NCBI GenBank assembly: GCA_019747735.1
Contig: JAIEQL010000033.1
Span: forward strand, 1-37,655
Origin: Chthoniobacterales bacterium
Lineage (GTDB): Bacteria; Verrucomicrobiota; Verrucomicrobiia; Chthoniobacterales; UBA6821
Direction: 5' to 3'
Length of the DNA: 37,655 nt
The notes beneath the pieces were generated by a model. The model made no database searches, was not told where the DNA came from, and worked only from the letters and a program-made list of their open reading frames with translations. The translations under genes and the position numbers were made by a program. This document shows positions 20,234 to 28,629 of the stretch, in pieces (position 1 is the first letter of the stretch; every line of letters begins with the position of its first letter).

Positions 20234-20850
20234 CACCGAAGAACGTTGTTCACAAACGAATCAGGAAACTGGCTAGCAACAAGTTGAAGTACTCGTTTGG
20301 CTTCCTCTTTTTTTCCAAGACGAATGAGCAGCCGTGCTTCCATCATTAATGCCAAAGGAGCTCCATAAGAAGAGGCGTAAGCAGTCGCTGCTTGCTGAAA
20401 CTCATCAATTGCTGCTTGAAAGTTCCCCATAGCATCATCATTCATCGCCTTTCCTAAAAGAGCATTGATGGCGAGCGGATGATGTGGAAAGTGTTCTAAA
20501 AAACGTTGGTATGTTTCCTTGGCTGCCTCATATTGCTGCTCTTGTGCTGCTGCTTGTGCTATGAGTAAAAGAGCATTGCCAGCGACAAGAGAGCGAGGAT
20601 AGCGGGCTACCACCTTTTCCCAAGAGCTCTTGTCAGTAGCACCAAAAAAAAGAGCTTCTGCAGCCATGGTTTGCGCATGATTCCAAAAAAAGACTCCTGC
20701 TGTAAGTAACAGTAATAGGACGCTTGCCAACGCAGCCACTAAGAGCTTCTGATGGTGCTCCTCCCAAAAAAGCTCAAAGACTGGTAAAGCTACTGTCTTG
20801 TTTTCTGCAAGCGGAGCAGCCTCTCTCTTATTGTGATTTTGTTGATTCAT
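20233..20850 (-). CDS. Membrane-anchored TPR protein (YfgM-like)
   Basis: A 205-residue protein: a short cytosolic N-tail, one membrane helix (LLVAALASVLLLLLTAGVFF, about 35-55), then TPR-like helices (AGNALLLIAQAAAQEQQYEA, AKETYQRFLEHFPHHPLAIN, KKEEAKRVLQLVASQFPDSF). Layout matches YfgM, the ancillary SecYEG subunit, and related single-pass TPR proteins; the specific function is inferred from layout. The ATG overlaps the rpiB stop by 4 bp (ATGA). No other envelope genes are adjacent, so context does not decide the role. Confidence 0.7.
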   Translation of the reverse strand: MNQQNHNKREAAPLAENKTVALPVFELFWEEHHQKLLVAALASVLLLLLTAGVFFWNHAQTMAAEALFFGATDKSSWEKVVARYPRSLVAGNALLLIAQAAAQEQQYEAAKETYQRFLEHFPHHPLAINALLGKAMNDDAMGNFQAAIDEFQQAATAYASSYGAPLALMMEARLLIRLGKKEEAKRVLQLVASQFPDSFVNNVLR

Positions 20851-21302
20851 AAAGTAATATTTTGGTTCTCTTGGTAATTACTCAATTGTTGAAGTCGTTG
20901 CTCATGGCGTCCGTGTTCAAAAGAAGTCGTCAACCAAAGCATCACCACTTGTTTTGCGGTTTCGAGTGAAAGCAAACGAGCTCCTAGCGAAAGAACATTA
21001 GCGTTGTTGTGTTTGCGGGAAAGCAGAGCAGTCTCTTCATTCCAAGCTAAAGCACAGCGAACCCCTTTGACTTTATTAGCAGCCATCGCCTCTCCATTGC
21101 CGGAGCCTCCTAACACAATGGCACGCTCACACTCACCTGCGGCAACCTTCTGGGCAGCAGGAATGACATAAAGAGGGTAGTCAGAAGGTGCTGTATTATA
21201 GGCTCCACAATCAACAACCTCATAGCCTTGTTCTGTCAGCATTGTTTTCAAAGCTTCTTTGTAGAGAAAACCAGCGTGATCTGAACCGAGAGCAATTTTC
21301 AT
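20847..21302 (-). CDS. rpiB: Ribose-5-phosphate isomerase B (actinobacterial-type active site)
   Basis: RpiB/LacAB family protein of 151 residues that interconverts ribose 5-phosphate and ribulose 5-phosphate in the pentose phosphate pathway. The N-terminal MKIALGSDHAGF and the SDYP motif are canonical. Where E. coli RpiB has its catalytic Cys66, this protein reads VLGGSGNGEAMAANKV, with Gly at the Cys site and Glu at position 71, as in the Mycobacterium tuberculosis type, where a Glu acts as the base. The His in SRKHNNANVLSLGARLL (about 98) is present. It is coupled to the TPR gene by an ATGA overlap. Cytosolic. Confidence 0.9.
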   Translation of the reverse strand: MKIALGSDHAGFLYKEALKTMLTEQGYEVVDCGAYNTAPSDYPLYVIPAAQKVAAGECERAIVLGGSGNGEAMAANKVKGVRCALAWNEETALLSRKHNNANVLSLGARLLSLETAKQVVMLWLTTSFEHGRHEQRLQQLSNYQENQNITL

Positions 21303-21544
21303 AAAGGTAAATGATAAAAGATCTCCTCGGAGTCGCGAAGCAAAAAATTGTTTCGCGAAGTGCTAATTTGTACTTAAACTCAAACCTTCGTCGTTTTACA
21401 CACAAAGACAAAACAGAAGAACTATTAACAGGGATGCCGCTGCTTCGTGGCGGTACTTCAACTAATGCGAAGCATTTCATCCCTTCCATCCCTGTTAAAT
21501 TCTTTTTTTTAAAAGTAGTCCCAAAACCTCCTTAACTTAGCCCC
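21303..21544. repeat. Repeat-rich divergent spacer between rpiB and serS
   Basis: No gene seen. It contains an inverted repeat TCGCGAAG / TTCGCGA (21333-21360) and an arm of the 9-bp-period family (21465-21507: ATGCGAAGCATTTCATCCCT and on), which reappears inverted at 26971-27016 (TTAACAGGGATGGAAGCGAT... with ATGCTTCGCAT). Promoters for the two divergent genes must lie here, but I see no convincing -35/-10 pair. Confidence 0.6.
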
Positions 21545-22810
21545 ATGTTAGACATTCGACTTCTTCGTGAAGACCCCACTTTTATAAAAAAACAGCTAGC
21601 ACGCCGTTCTGCTACTTTTGTCATGGCCGTTGATGAAATCCTTGCTTGTGATACGCAACGCCGTGAAACGGAAACAGCGTTGCAGCAGTTGCGTGCCGAG
21701 CGCAATCGCTTGAGTAAAGAAATCGGTGTTCTCAAAAGTCGCCAAAAAGAAACAACCTCTCTTGAAGTTGAAGTCAAAAGTTTTGCCCTCAAGATGGAGG
21801 CTTTGGATGCCGCGGCACGGAGTCTGGAGGAGAAACAGCGCAAGATGCTGCTGGCGCTTCCCAATATTCCTCATCTTGAAGTTCCCGAAGGAGAAGATGC
21901 TTCTGGCAATCAAACAGTGAGAACATGGGGAACACCCATTACAGAACAACGAGAAACTCACATTGCCATTGGAGAACGCTTGGGGCTTTTTGATTTGGAT
22001 CGTGCTACCAAGCTTAGTGGGAGCGGCTATGTCTGTTTCACCGGAAAGGGAGCACGCCTCGAGCGAGCCCTCATTAACTTTCTCCTCGACTTACAAACCA
22101 AAGAGCATGGCTACAGGGAAATGGGAGTGCCTGTATTGGTGCTGCGTCACTGCATGGAAGGAACAGGACAGCTCCCTAAATTTGAAGAAGAGATGTATAG
22201 CTTTGATGAAGGAAAAGCTTTTCTTACTTCCACAGCCGAAATTTCCCTGACCAATTTTTATCGTGAAGAGATTCTTTCGGAAAAAGAGCTTCCTCTTAAA
22301 ATGACAGCCTGTACGCCTTGCTTCCGCAGAGAATCAGGCTCTGCGGGCCGTGATACACGAGGGATTATCCGAATGCACCAATTTAATAAAGTGGAGCTGG
22401 TCAAAATTTGTCATCCCAATCAATCCGAGATGGAGCTTCTTTCCCTGACGCAGAATGCTGAGCGTGTACTACAACTTCTGGAGCTTCCCTATCGTGTGCT
22501 CGACCTTTGCGCAGGAGATCTTAGCATCAATGCCCAACGTACCTACGACCTAGAGGTTTGGGCTCCCGGGCAACAAGCTTTTTTGGAGGTTTCCAGCTGC
22601 TCTCAATTTGGTGACTATCAAGCACGCCGCATGAATCTTCGTTACAAGGGCAACGACGGAAAAAATTATTTCTGCCATACGCTCAATGGCTCTGGAACAG
22701 CTCTTCCCAGGCTTTATGTCGCTCTACTAGAAACTTATACCCAACCAGCAGGACCGTTAGTTCTTCCTGAGGTTTTGCATTCTTACTTTGGCGCAAAAGA
22801 GGTTTGGTGA
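21545..22810 (+). CDS. serS: Seryl-tRNA synthetase
   Basis: Class IIa aminoacyl-tRNA synthetase that charges tRNA-Ser (and tRNA-Sec where present). 421 residues, normal length. N-terminal coiled-coil arm, MLDIRLLREDPTFIKKQLAR to about residue 100 (the tRNA-binding arm), then the catalytic core with class II motif 2 CFRRESGSAGRDTRGIIRMH and motif 3 LNGSGTALPRLYVALLE. Cytosolic. It is followed 129 bp later by tilS, with a spacer formed by an inverted repeat. Confidence 0.97.
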   Translation: MLDIRLLREDPTFIKKQLARRSATFVMAVDEILACDTQRRETETALQQLRAERNRLSKEIGVLKSRQKETTSLEVEVKSFALKMEALDAAARSLEEKQRKMLLALPNIPHLEVPEGEDASGNQTVRTWGTPITEQRETHIAIGERLGLFDLDRATKLSGSGYVCFTGKGARLERALINFLLDLQTKEHGYREMGVPVLVLRHCMEGTGQLPKFEEEMYSFDEGKAFLTSTAEISLTNFYREEILSEKELPLKMTACTPCFRRESGSAGRDTRGIIRMHQFNKVELVKICHPNQSEMELLSLTQNAERVLQLLELPYRVLDLCAGDLSINAQRTYDLEVWAPGQQAFLEVSSCSQFGDYQARRMNLRYKGNDGKNYFCHTLNGSGTALPRLYVALLETYTQPAGPLVLPEVLHSYFGAKEVW

Positions 22811-22819
22811 AGAATACAG

Positions 22820-22941
22820 ATGGCAGGTTACAGGTTGCAGGGTTCAAAAAACAGAGCATCCTTTGAATCCATGATTCATAGAGCTGATTTTTTTAGATTT
22901 ATCGAAGACCTTACCTTGTCCTGCCACCCGTAACCTGCCAT
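22820..22941. repeat. Bookend inverted repeat between serS and tilS
   Basis: The 22-bp arms at 22820-22841 (ATGGCAGGTTACAGGTTGCA and on) and 22920-22941 match in 20 of 22 positions. The left arm begins 9 bp after the serS stop; the right arm ends within the ATG (22940-22942) of tilS. The arm sequence is unrelated to the CACAGGGATGGAAG family, showing that the layout recurs with different sequences. Confidence 0.8.
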
Positions 22942-23887
22942 GCCTTCCATCGACCTTACTTCTTCACTTGCCTTGCTCGATCCAGAAGAAACACTCCTGC
23001 TTGGCATTTCTGGAGGGTCCGATTCTGTGGCGTTGTTGCACTTGTTGTTGGAGCATGGGTACCACTGGCTAGTGCTTTGTCATTTTGATCATCAACTTCG
23101 CGGAGCTGCTTCGCAAGAGGATGCACGCTTTGTAGAAGAGTTGGCCGCATCGCTTCACCTTCCTTGTGAATTGGGTCAAGAAAATGTTGCTCTTCGAGCT
23201 CAACGAGATCGCCTGTCCCTGGAAACAGCAGCTCGTGAAGCCCGTTATACTTTTTTTGCAGAGGTTGCAAAAAAGAAAAAATGCTCGCGACTACTCTTAG
23301 CGCATCATAGCGATGATCAGATCGAAACATGTTTGTTTCATTATTTGCGAGGAAGTGGCGCTGCTGGGTTAAGTGGTATGCAGCCTCTTTCTCATCGTAT
23401 GATTGGAGGAGTAGAGTTGACGCTGATACGACCACTCTTAGCGATTTCTAAAAAACAATTAAAAAATTATTTGGAAAAGCGTGCTCTTCCTTTTCGCGAA
23501 GACAGTAGCAACGAAAGCCTTGTTCCTATGCGCAATCGCCTCCGGCATCAGTTGCTTCCTCTGCTGGATATCATTTTTGGAACAACCTATCGCCAGGCCA
23601 TTTTAAGAACAGCAACTATTCTCAGTGCCGAACAAGAATATTTAGAATCCTTAGCTGCTCCTTTTGCTGCGGAATTAACACTGAATGTTCATAAGCTTAA
23701 TACACACCCGCTGGCCTTACGTCGCAGAATTATTCATCGTTGGTTGCGCAACCATCATTTTTCAGAAGTCGGTTTTCATGAAGTCGAATTGATCCATTCC
23801 TTATTGGCTCCCAATGCTCCTAAAAAAATTAATCTCCCTCAAAATCGGCATGCGTCGGTTCGAGGAGGGGAGATTTATTTGTACTGA
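22940..23887 (+). CDS. tilS: tRNA(Ile)-lysidine synthase
   Basis: Modifies C34 of the CAU-anticodon tRNA-Ile to lysidine, using ATP, so that it reads AUA and accepts Ile. 315 residues. The N-type ATP pyrophosphatase P-loop SGGSDS is at 24-29, and the family motif LLAHHSDDQIETCLFHYLRG lies about 117-136, followed by RPLL and the FREDSSNES segment. The C-terminal part is short relative to E. coli TilS (over 430 residues), resembling compact TilS forms without the second C-terminal domain. Its start codon lies in the arm of an inverted repeat. It converges with glgB with only 9 bp between stops. Confidence 0.93.
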   Translation: MPSIDLTSSLALLDPEETLLLGISGGSDSVALLHLLLEHGYHWLVLCHFDHQLRGAASQEDARFVEELAASLHLPCELGQENVALRAQRDRLSLETAAREARYTFFAEVAKKKKCSRLLLAHHSDDQIETCLFHYLRGSGAAGLSGMQPLSHRMIGGVELTLIRPLLAISKKQLKNYLEKRALPFREDSSNESLVPMRNRLRHQLLPLLDIIFGTTYRQAILRTATILSAEQEYLESLAAPFAAELTLNVHKLNTHPLALRRRIIHRWLRNHHFSEVGFHEVELIHSLLAPNAPKKINLPQNRHASVRGGEIYLY

Positions 23888-23896
23888 ATATCCGTT

Positions 23897-26173
23897 CTAC
23901 TGAACAGGAACCCTCAAATAAAGAGTGCTCAGCGGTGGCAAATCAAGTGCTATTGAGGCCCCGAAGCGATGATAAGGATGCGGCTGGGAATAAATCGTCG
24001 TGGGCAAAGGCATGCTGCTTCCATAAAAAGAAGAGTCGTCACTGTTGAGCAAGATTTCATAAGCCCCTGGTTTGGGGACTCCCAAGCGGTAGTGATGACG
24101 AATAACAGGAGTAGCATTGACGATAACGAGAATATCAGTCCGATTTTTTTCCTCCGAGGTCATTGCAAGCGAGGGAGCTTTTCTTAAAAAAGACCAAACG
24201 CTATTGTCGCTATCATTAAAATCGATCCATTCAAATCCTTCAGGTTGATCATCGAGAGTCCAGAAGGCAGATTCTGTGGTGTAAAGATGATTGAGACGTT
24301 GCACAAGGCGGTGCATTCCTTGGTGAGGGGCGTATTGCAACAAGTGCCAATCAAGACTGTGAGCGTGATTCCACTCACCGCGCTGTGCAAATTCTCCTCC
24401 TTGAAAAAGTAATTTTTTCCCAGGATGACTCCACATCCAAGCTAGGAAAAGACGCAGATTAGCAAACTGCTGCCAGTCATCTTCAGGCATTTTAGAAAGA
24501 AGCGATTGTTTTCCATGGACCACTTCGTCATGACTTAAGACCAAGATAAAATGCTCGTGATAGGCATAGAGCATGGAAAAAGTGATGTCGCTTTGATGAT
24601 GCTTGCGATGAATTGGTGAACGACTGATGTAGCGCAGGGAATCATTCATCCAACCCATATTCCATTTAAAACCAAAGCCAAGGCCTCCCGTGTAGGTTGG
24701 TTTGGAAACGCCAGACCATGCCGTCGATTCCTCCGCAATCATCATGATTCCAGGGTGGCGCGAGTAGCAGAGTTCATTACATTCTTTAATAAAACTAATG
24801 GCTTCCAAATTTTCGCGCCCTCCAAACTGATTAGGAATCCATTCCCCCTCCTTGCGCGAATAGTCGAGATAAATCATGGAAGCTACGGCATCGACGCGCA
24901 GTCCATCAATATGGTATTCGGCGAGCCAATAAAGGGCATTAGCAATCAGGAAATTTCTAACTTCTTTGCGACCATAATTAAAAATCATTGTCCCCCAATC
25001 ATAATGCTCTCCACGGCGTGGGTCTTCATGTTCGTAGAGGGCTGTTCCATCGTAGCGATAGAGTCCGTGGGCATCTTTAGGAAAATGTCCAGGAACCCAA
25101 TCGAGCAACACGCCGATGCCAGCTTGGTGTAAACAATCGATAAGGTAACGAAATTCATCTGGTTTTCCAAAACGACTACTTGGAGCGTAATAATTGACAA
25201 CTTGATAACCCCAGGAACCTTCGAAGGGATGTTCCATCATCGGCATCAATTCGATATGAGTAAATCCCATCTCCTTCACATACTGCACAAGTTCTTGGGC
25301 CAGCTCTCGATAACTTAGCGGACGGTCTCCTTCTCCAGGAACACGACGCCAAGAACCTAAATGAACTTCATAAATCGAAAGGGGTGCTCGGTAGAGGTCG
25401 GTAGAATGGCGCTTAGCAAGCCACTGGGCATCATTCCATTGATAACGATCTAAATTGTAAACCATGCAAGCTGTGTCGAGATCGTGTTGGGCAAAGAAGC
25501 CGTAAGGATCTGTTTTTAAAAAACAATCTCCATGCGGCCCACGAAGTTCGTATTTGTAGTGAGCACCTTCCTGCACGCCGGGCAAAAAGATCTCCCAAAT
25601 TCCAGAAGAACCAAGCCTGCGCATCATATGATAGCGACCATCCCAATGATTAAAATCGCCGACAACGCTGACGCGCTGGGCGTTGGGAGCCCAGAGGGCA
25701 AAGAGAGTTCCTGAGGCACCATCAATTATTTTAGAATGAGCTCCTAGGCGTTTGTAGGCCTCCCAATGTTTTCCTTCCGAAAGCAAATAGAGATCAAACT
25801 CTGTTAAGTGTGGTGCAAAAGAATACGGATCGCGGAGGGTGAGTTTCTTTCCATGTTCCGTAGTGATGGAGAGTTGATAAGCAATGGGAGCTCCCTCTTC
25901 GGTTTCAAAAAAAGCGGCCTCCGTTTCAGCTTCAAAAAGACCATTACTGTGAATGCACCTCAGCGTCACCCCAGAGCAGGCTTTGCGTCCGTGCGAGAGT
26001 GGGGCGGCTGTGACAGCAACTGCTCCTGGATACCAAATACGAAGCAAAGAAGTTTTTTGATCAAGCCGATGAATCCCTAATAAACGATGCGGATCGCTAT
26101 GCCTAATTTCGAGCAACGGATAAAAATCATCATCAGAAAGTGGAGCAATCATGTTAGTTTTATTTTCTTTCAT
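23897..26173 (-). CDS. glgB: 1,4-alpha-glucan branching enzyme
   Basis: GH13 enzyme that forms alpha-1,6 branches in glycogen. From ATG 26173 (MKENKTNMIAPLSDDDFYPL) it has 758 residues, the usual length for the long GlgB form with an N-terminal carbohydrate-binding part. A start at 26221 is also open but less likely. N-terminal HSDPHRLLGIH, CBM48 region GTLFALWAPNAQRVSVVGDF, catalytic motif I region IELMPMMEHPFEGSWGYQ, nucleophile in GLRVDAVASMIY, acid in MMIAEESTAW, and VLSHDEVVHGK. Cytosolic. No glgA, glgC or glgX is in the window, so it is not in a glycogen operon here. A hairpin lies 56 nt upstream. Confidence 0.96.
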   Translation of the reverse strand: MKENKTNMIAPLSDDDFYPLLEIRHSDPHRLLGIHRLDQKTSLLRIWYPGAVAVTAAPLSHGRKACSGVTLRCIHSNGLFEAETEAAFFETEEGAPIAYQLSITTEHGKKLTLRDPYSFAPHLTEFDLYLLSEGKHWEAYKRLGAHSKIIDGASGTLFALWAPNAQRVSVVGDFNHWDGRYHMMRRLGSSGIWEIFLPGVQEGAHYKYELRGPHGDCFLKTDPYGFFAQHDLDTACMVYNLDRYQWNDAQWLAKRHSTDLYRAPLSIYEVHLGSWRRVPGEGDRPLSYRELAQELVQYVKEMGFTHIELMPMMEHPFEGSWGYQVVNYYAPSSRFGKPDEFRYLIDCLHQAGIGVLLDWVPGHFPKDAHGLYRYDGTALYEHEDPRRGEHYDWGTMIFNYGRKEVRNFLIANALYWLAEYHIDGLRVDAVASMIYLDYSRKEGEWIPNQFGGRENLEAISFIKECNELCYSRHPGIMMIAEESTAWSGVSKPTYTGGLGFGFKWNMGWMNDSLRYISRSPIHRKHHQSDITFSMLYAYHEHFILVLSHDEVVHGKQSLLSKMPEDDWQQFANLRLFLAWMWSHPGKKLLFQGGEFAQRGEWNHAHSLDWHLLQYAPHQGMHRLVQRLNHLYTTESAFWTLDDQPEGFEWIDFNDSDNSVWSFLRKAPSLAMTSEEKNRTDILVIVNATPVIRHHYRLGVPKPGAYEILLNSDDSSFYGSSMPLPTTIYSQPHPYHRFGASIALDLPPLSTLYLRVPVQ

Positions 26174-26228
26174 TGGCTTATCAGCTCCATTTTTTTGGGA
26201 AAAATAGAAGTGTCGCCACAAAATTACG

Positions 26229-26252
26229 GCATCCTCGCCAACGTGAGGATGC
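26229..26252 (-). promoter_or_regulatory. Hairpin upstream of glgB
   Basis: GCATCCTC (26229-26236) and GAGGATGC (26245-26252) form a perfect 8-bp stem with an 8-base loop, 56 bases upstream of the glgB start. It could be a leader structure or an operator; no T-tract follows on either strand, so a terminator is unlikely. Confidence 0.4.
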
Positions 26253-26387
26253 AGAAGACCTACAAATTCATCGTATTGAAATTACTTCTTTTCTGCTATT
26301 TTACAATCAATGAGCACAAATCTCTCGCTTTTATTGAGAAATGGGTACTGGCCACTTCAGGTCGCTAAAACCCTTGAAAATAACGGA

Positions 26388-26422
26388 AGTGATGAGAACG
26401 CAGTCTTTTCAAGACACCCTCT
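26388..26422. mobile_element. Me1 right-end remnant joined to an Me2/Me3-like block
   Basis: The last 17 bases (26406-26422, TTTTCAAGACACCCTCT) are identical to the Me1 terminal repeat. The 15 bases before them (GATGAGAACGCAGTC) match a block in the interiors of Me2 and Me3 instead of Me1. This looks like a recombinant or deletion relic of two element types. Confidence 0.6.
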
Positions 26423-26481
26423 AAGGCAGGTTCCATTGGTTTTTGACACTTTGTAACACAAGCACTACTTTGGCAGGTTCT

Positions 26482-26943
26482 ATGAGCTCTGATATTGTCA
26501 CCAACCGCAAAGCCCTTCGCGACTTTGAGATTCTAGATCGCATGGAAGCAGGTGTTTGCTTAGTTGGGACGGAAGTAAAATCGATCCGCTTAGGTCGAGT
26601 TGATCTGCTAGGAGCTTTTGCTCGGGTTGAAAAAAAGGGGGTCTACCTCTACGAAGCCACTATTCAAGCCTATGAGCAAGCCAGTCATGAAACCCATGAT
26701 CCCAAGCGCCCTCGCAAACTGCTCCTGCACAAACTAGAAATCAAGCGCCTCGCAGAACAGACCCTCAAGCAAGGAAGAGCGCTCCCTGTTCTTCGGCTCT
26801 ACTGGAAAAAAGGCCACGTCAAGGTCGAGCTGGGAATTGGCAGAGGAAAACATACTATCGACAAACGTCAGGATATTAAAAAGAGAGAAGTCCAGCGAGA
26901 AATGCAACGGGAAGCTGCACAATTTCGAAGTGGGAAGAGGTAG
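26482..26943 (+). CDS. smpB: SsrA-binding protein SmpB
   Basis: SmpB binds tmRNA and delivers it to stalled ribosomes for trans-translation. From ATG 26482 the protein has 153 residues. Family motifs: NRKALRDFEILDRMEAGVCL at the N-terminus, GTEVKSIRLGRVDLLGAFAR (beta-barrel core), HDPKRPRKLLLHKLEIKRL, and a basic C-tail GRGKHTIDKRQDIKKREVQR that folds into the decoding centre. An upstream TTG at 26443 extends the frame, but family members begin near this Met. The tmRNA gene itself is not visible in the window. The spacer repeat begins at the base after its stop codon. Confidence 0.95.
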   Translation: MSSDIVTNRKALRDFEILDRMEAGVCLVGTEVKSIRLGRVDLLGAFARVEKKGVYLYEATIQAYEQASHETHDPKRPRKLLLHKLEIKRLAEQTLKQGRALPVLRLYWKKGHVKVELGIGRGKHTIDKRQDIKKREVQREMQREAAQFRSGKR

Positions 26944-27217
26944 ATTCAGAGGGATGGAATAATGAAAATATTAACAGGGATGGAAGCGATGGAAGGGATA
27001 AAATGCTTCGCATTAGCTAAAGTGAAAAGTTGAAGTTGAAGCAGAATATTGCATAACAATATCTTTTTAATCATTTGGTTTTTTTCTTCATCCCTTCCAT
27101 TTGACTCTCTCGCTCTCACTCGTCTCGCCCTCCGGGCTGCCTTTGGCAGTCTACCCAGCGGCCTCCCGACCGCCTGTGTTTTGTTAGTCTTTTTTCCCCG
27201 TTTCGATCTCTGTGAAT
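26944..27217. repeat. Bookend inverted repeat between smpB and trpG
   Basis: The outer left arm (26944-26959, ATTCAGAGGGATGGAA) begins at the base after the smpB stop; the right arm (27202-27217) is its complement in 13 of 16 positions and contains the GTG start of trpG (27212-27214). A second, longer copy of the 9-bp-period arm lies at 26971-26998, followed by ATGCTTCGCAT, and a partial inverted copy at 27087-27099. A GC-rich segment with CCCTCCGGGCTGCC fills 27126-27170. No gene is seen. Confidence 0.75.
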
Positions 27218-27781
27218 ATTCTTGTCATCGATAACTACGATTCTTTTACCTACAACCTCGTTCACTATTTTGGCGAGTTGGGAGCCCAGCCCGTCGTTTA
27301 TCATCATGATCAAATTAGCATTGAAGAAATTCAGCGACTTGCTCCCAAGTGGCTCTGTATCTCGCCTGGACCGGGGACTCCCTCAGAAGCCGGCATCAGC
27401 AAAGAGGTGATCCGTGCCTTTGCGGGAAAAATCCCCATTCTTGGCGTCTGCCTTGGTCATCAATGCATCGCAGAAGTTTTTGGAGGAAAGATCGTCCGAG
27501 CCACTCAGCTACTGCATGGAAAGACGTCGCTCATCCATCACAACGGCCAAGATCTTTTTCATGGACTACCAAACCCTTTTTCAGCCACGCGCTATCACAG
27601 TCTTTTGGTGGAGCGCTCGAGCTTTCCTGAGTGCCTGGAAATCACAGCCCAAACCGCCGAGGAAGAAATGATGGGGCTTCGACACCGAACACTTCCCGTA
27701 TGGGGTGTGCAGTTTCATCCGGAGTCAATTTTGACAACTCATGGGAAAGAATTGCTGAAGAATTTTTTGCAATTTTCCTAA
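27212..27781 (+). CDS. trpG: Class I glutamine amidotransferase (anthranilate/aminodeoxychorismate synthase component II)
   Basis: Provides ammonia from glutamine to anthranilate synthase (tryptophan) or aminodeoxychorismate synthase (folate). 189 residues, normal size. N-terminal [18 protein letters not shown] is diagnostic. The triad is Cys80 in GVCLGHQ, His169 and Glu171 in VQFHPES. TrpG and PabA cannot be separated by sequence alone, and no trpE, trpD or pabB is next to it, so it may serve both pathways as in Bacillus. The GTG start lies within a repeat arm; the family N-terminus begins right there, so no other start is reasonable. Confidence 0.9.
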   Translation: MNILVIDNYDSFTYNLVHYFGELGAQPVVYHHDQISIEEIQRLAPKWLCISPGPGTPSEAGISKEVIRAFAGKIPILGVCLGHQCIAEVFGGKIVRATQLLHGKTSLIHHNGQDLFHGLPNPFSATRYHSLLVERSSFPECLEITAQTAEEEMMGLRHRTLPVWGVQFHPESILTTHGKELLKNFLQFS

Positions 27782-27825
27782 GAAGCATTACCTTTTTGAA
27801 TCTCTAGGCAAATGAATCTCATCTT

Positions 27826-28500
27826 ATGAAATCTACTTTTACACTCCTTCTTGTTCTTTTTTTAACCGCTACGAATCTCTTCGGATGGGAGTACCGTGGG
27901 TTTTCTGTCGATGACTCCAGAATTAGTGTTTCTAATCAGTGGATAGTTTCACCAACTATCAAAGAACAAATTGATCTTATTAACGCCCTTCCAATTGCTT
28001 CAGAGGTTTTAGATTTTTTCCATGGCGTCCCCATTGTTTTAGTCAATGATCCTAAAGGAAAGTACGAAGGGTATTACTATGACCTAAGAAAAAATTTAAA
28101 AGCAACAGATCCTCGCTTGTGGTCTTCTATCCTGCCGAAGAGTGTTATCATTAATATCAATAATCTTACTCAGTTAGCAGTACCCAAAAACTATCTTTCT
28201 GACACAGCCCTTCTTTATCCCTTACTGTGGGCTTTTGCAGATCAACGTTTGCCGGGAGGTTATGAGAACGAGACTGTGTATAGGTATGAACAAGATGCCC
28301 AAGATCATCAGTATTACGGTGCTTATCAGTGGAGAGCTAACTATAACGATGAAATTCCTGCCTTTTTTGCTGACACAGCTACTGCTTATCTTTCAGGAAA
28401 AGGGGAGGAATGTTATTCTTCTCGTCAGGACATCCAGAAGAAGCAACCAGAATATTATTCCTACCTCAAATCTCTTTTTGAGCCTCAGAGGGTGTCTTGA
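27826..28500 (+). CDS. Exported protein, degenerate zinc-peptidase-like
   Basis: A 224-residue protein with a signal peptide (MKSTFTLLLVLFLTATNLFG). The body resembles small zincin-like proteins in which HELAHAxHD is followed by a variable stretch, then a NxxEYFAExxxAYF helix and DP.. Here the corresponding segments read LLYPLLWAFADQRLPGGYEN and NDEIPAFFADTATAYLSG, followed by KKQPEYYSYLKSLFE. The zinc-binding HExxH is absent, so it is probably not catalytic, if the comparison holds. The last three codons (RVS) and the stop come from the left end of an Me1 element. It converges with lipB, whose end comes from the other side of the same element. Confidence 0.6.
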   Translation: MKSTFTLLLVLFLTATNLFGWEYRGFSVDDSRISVSNQWIVSPTIKEQIDLINALPIASEVLDFFHGVPIVLVNDPKGKYEGYYYDLRKNLKATDPRLWSSILPKSVIININNLTQLAVPKNYLSDTALLYPLLWAFADQRLPGGYENETVYRYEQDAQDHQYYGAYQWRANYNDEIPAFFADTATAYLSGKGEECYSSRQDIQKKQPEYYSYLKSLFEPQRVS

Positions 28501-28629
28501 AAAGACTAAAATTGCGCATTACGGCGTCGCTCCAGTGCTCGCGTCCTCGAGTATGTCCATATACACTGCGGGTCTGTGCGCTTCGCTCCTGGTACTGCAC
28601 CAATTTTATTCATTTTCAAGACACCCTCT
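28487..28629. mobile_element. Me1 element between two convergent genes
   Basis: The 143-bp copy has perfect 17-bp terminal inverted repeats AGAGGGTGTCTTGAAAA / TTTTCAAGACACCCTCT, and imperfect pairing continues to about 28 bp. CTCAGAG occurs at 28484-28490 and 28628-28634, possibly a 7-bp target duplication. The interior is nearly identical to the copies at 30442 and 33487. It gives the stop codon and three preceding codons to both the exported protein (+) and lipB (-). As RNA it would form a stable hairpin from either strand, so it may double as a bidirectional terminator. Confidence 0.9.

Larger units (their letters stand above)
26174..26481. other. Divergent spacer between glgB and smpB
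   Basis: A 308-bp gap with no convincing gene. It holds a hairpin at 26229-26252 and, at 26388-26422, a mosaic of GATGAGAACGCAGTC (a block shared with Me2 and Me3 interiors) joined to the Me1 right end TTTTCAAGACACCCTCT. The rest shows nothing I can support. Confidence 0.6.

Noticed and set aside
27104..27185. tRNA or small RNA in the GC-rich stretch before trpG
   Set aside because: No cloverleaf, anticodon arm or T-loop consensus on either strand; it appears to be part of the repeat spacer.
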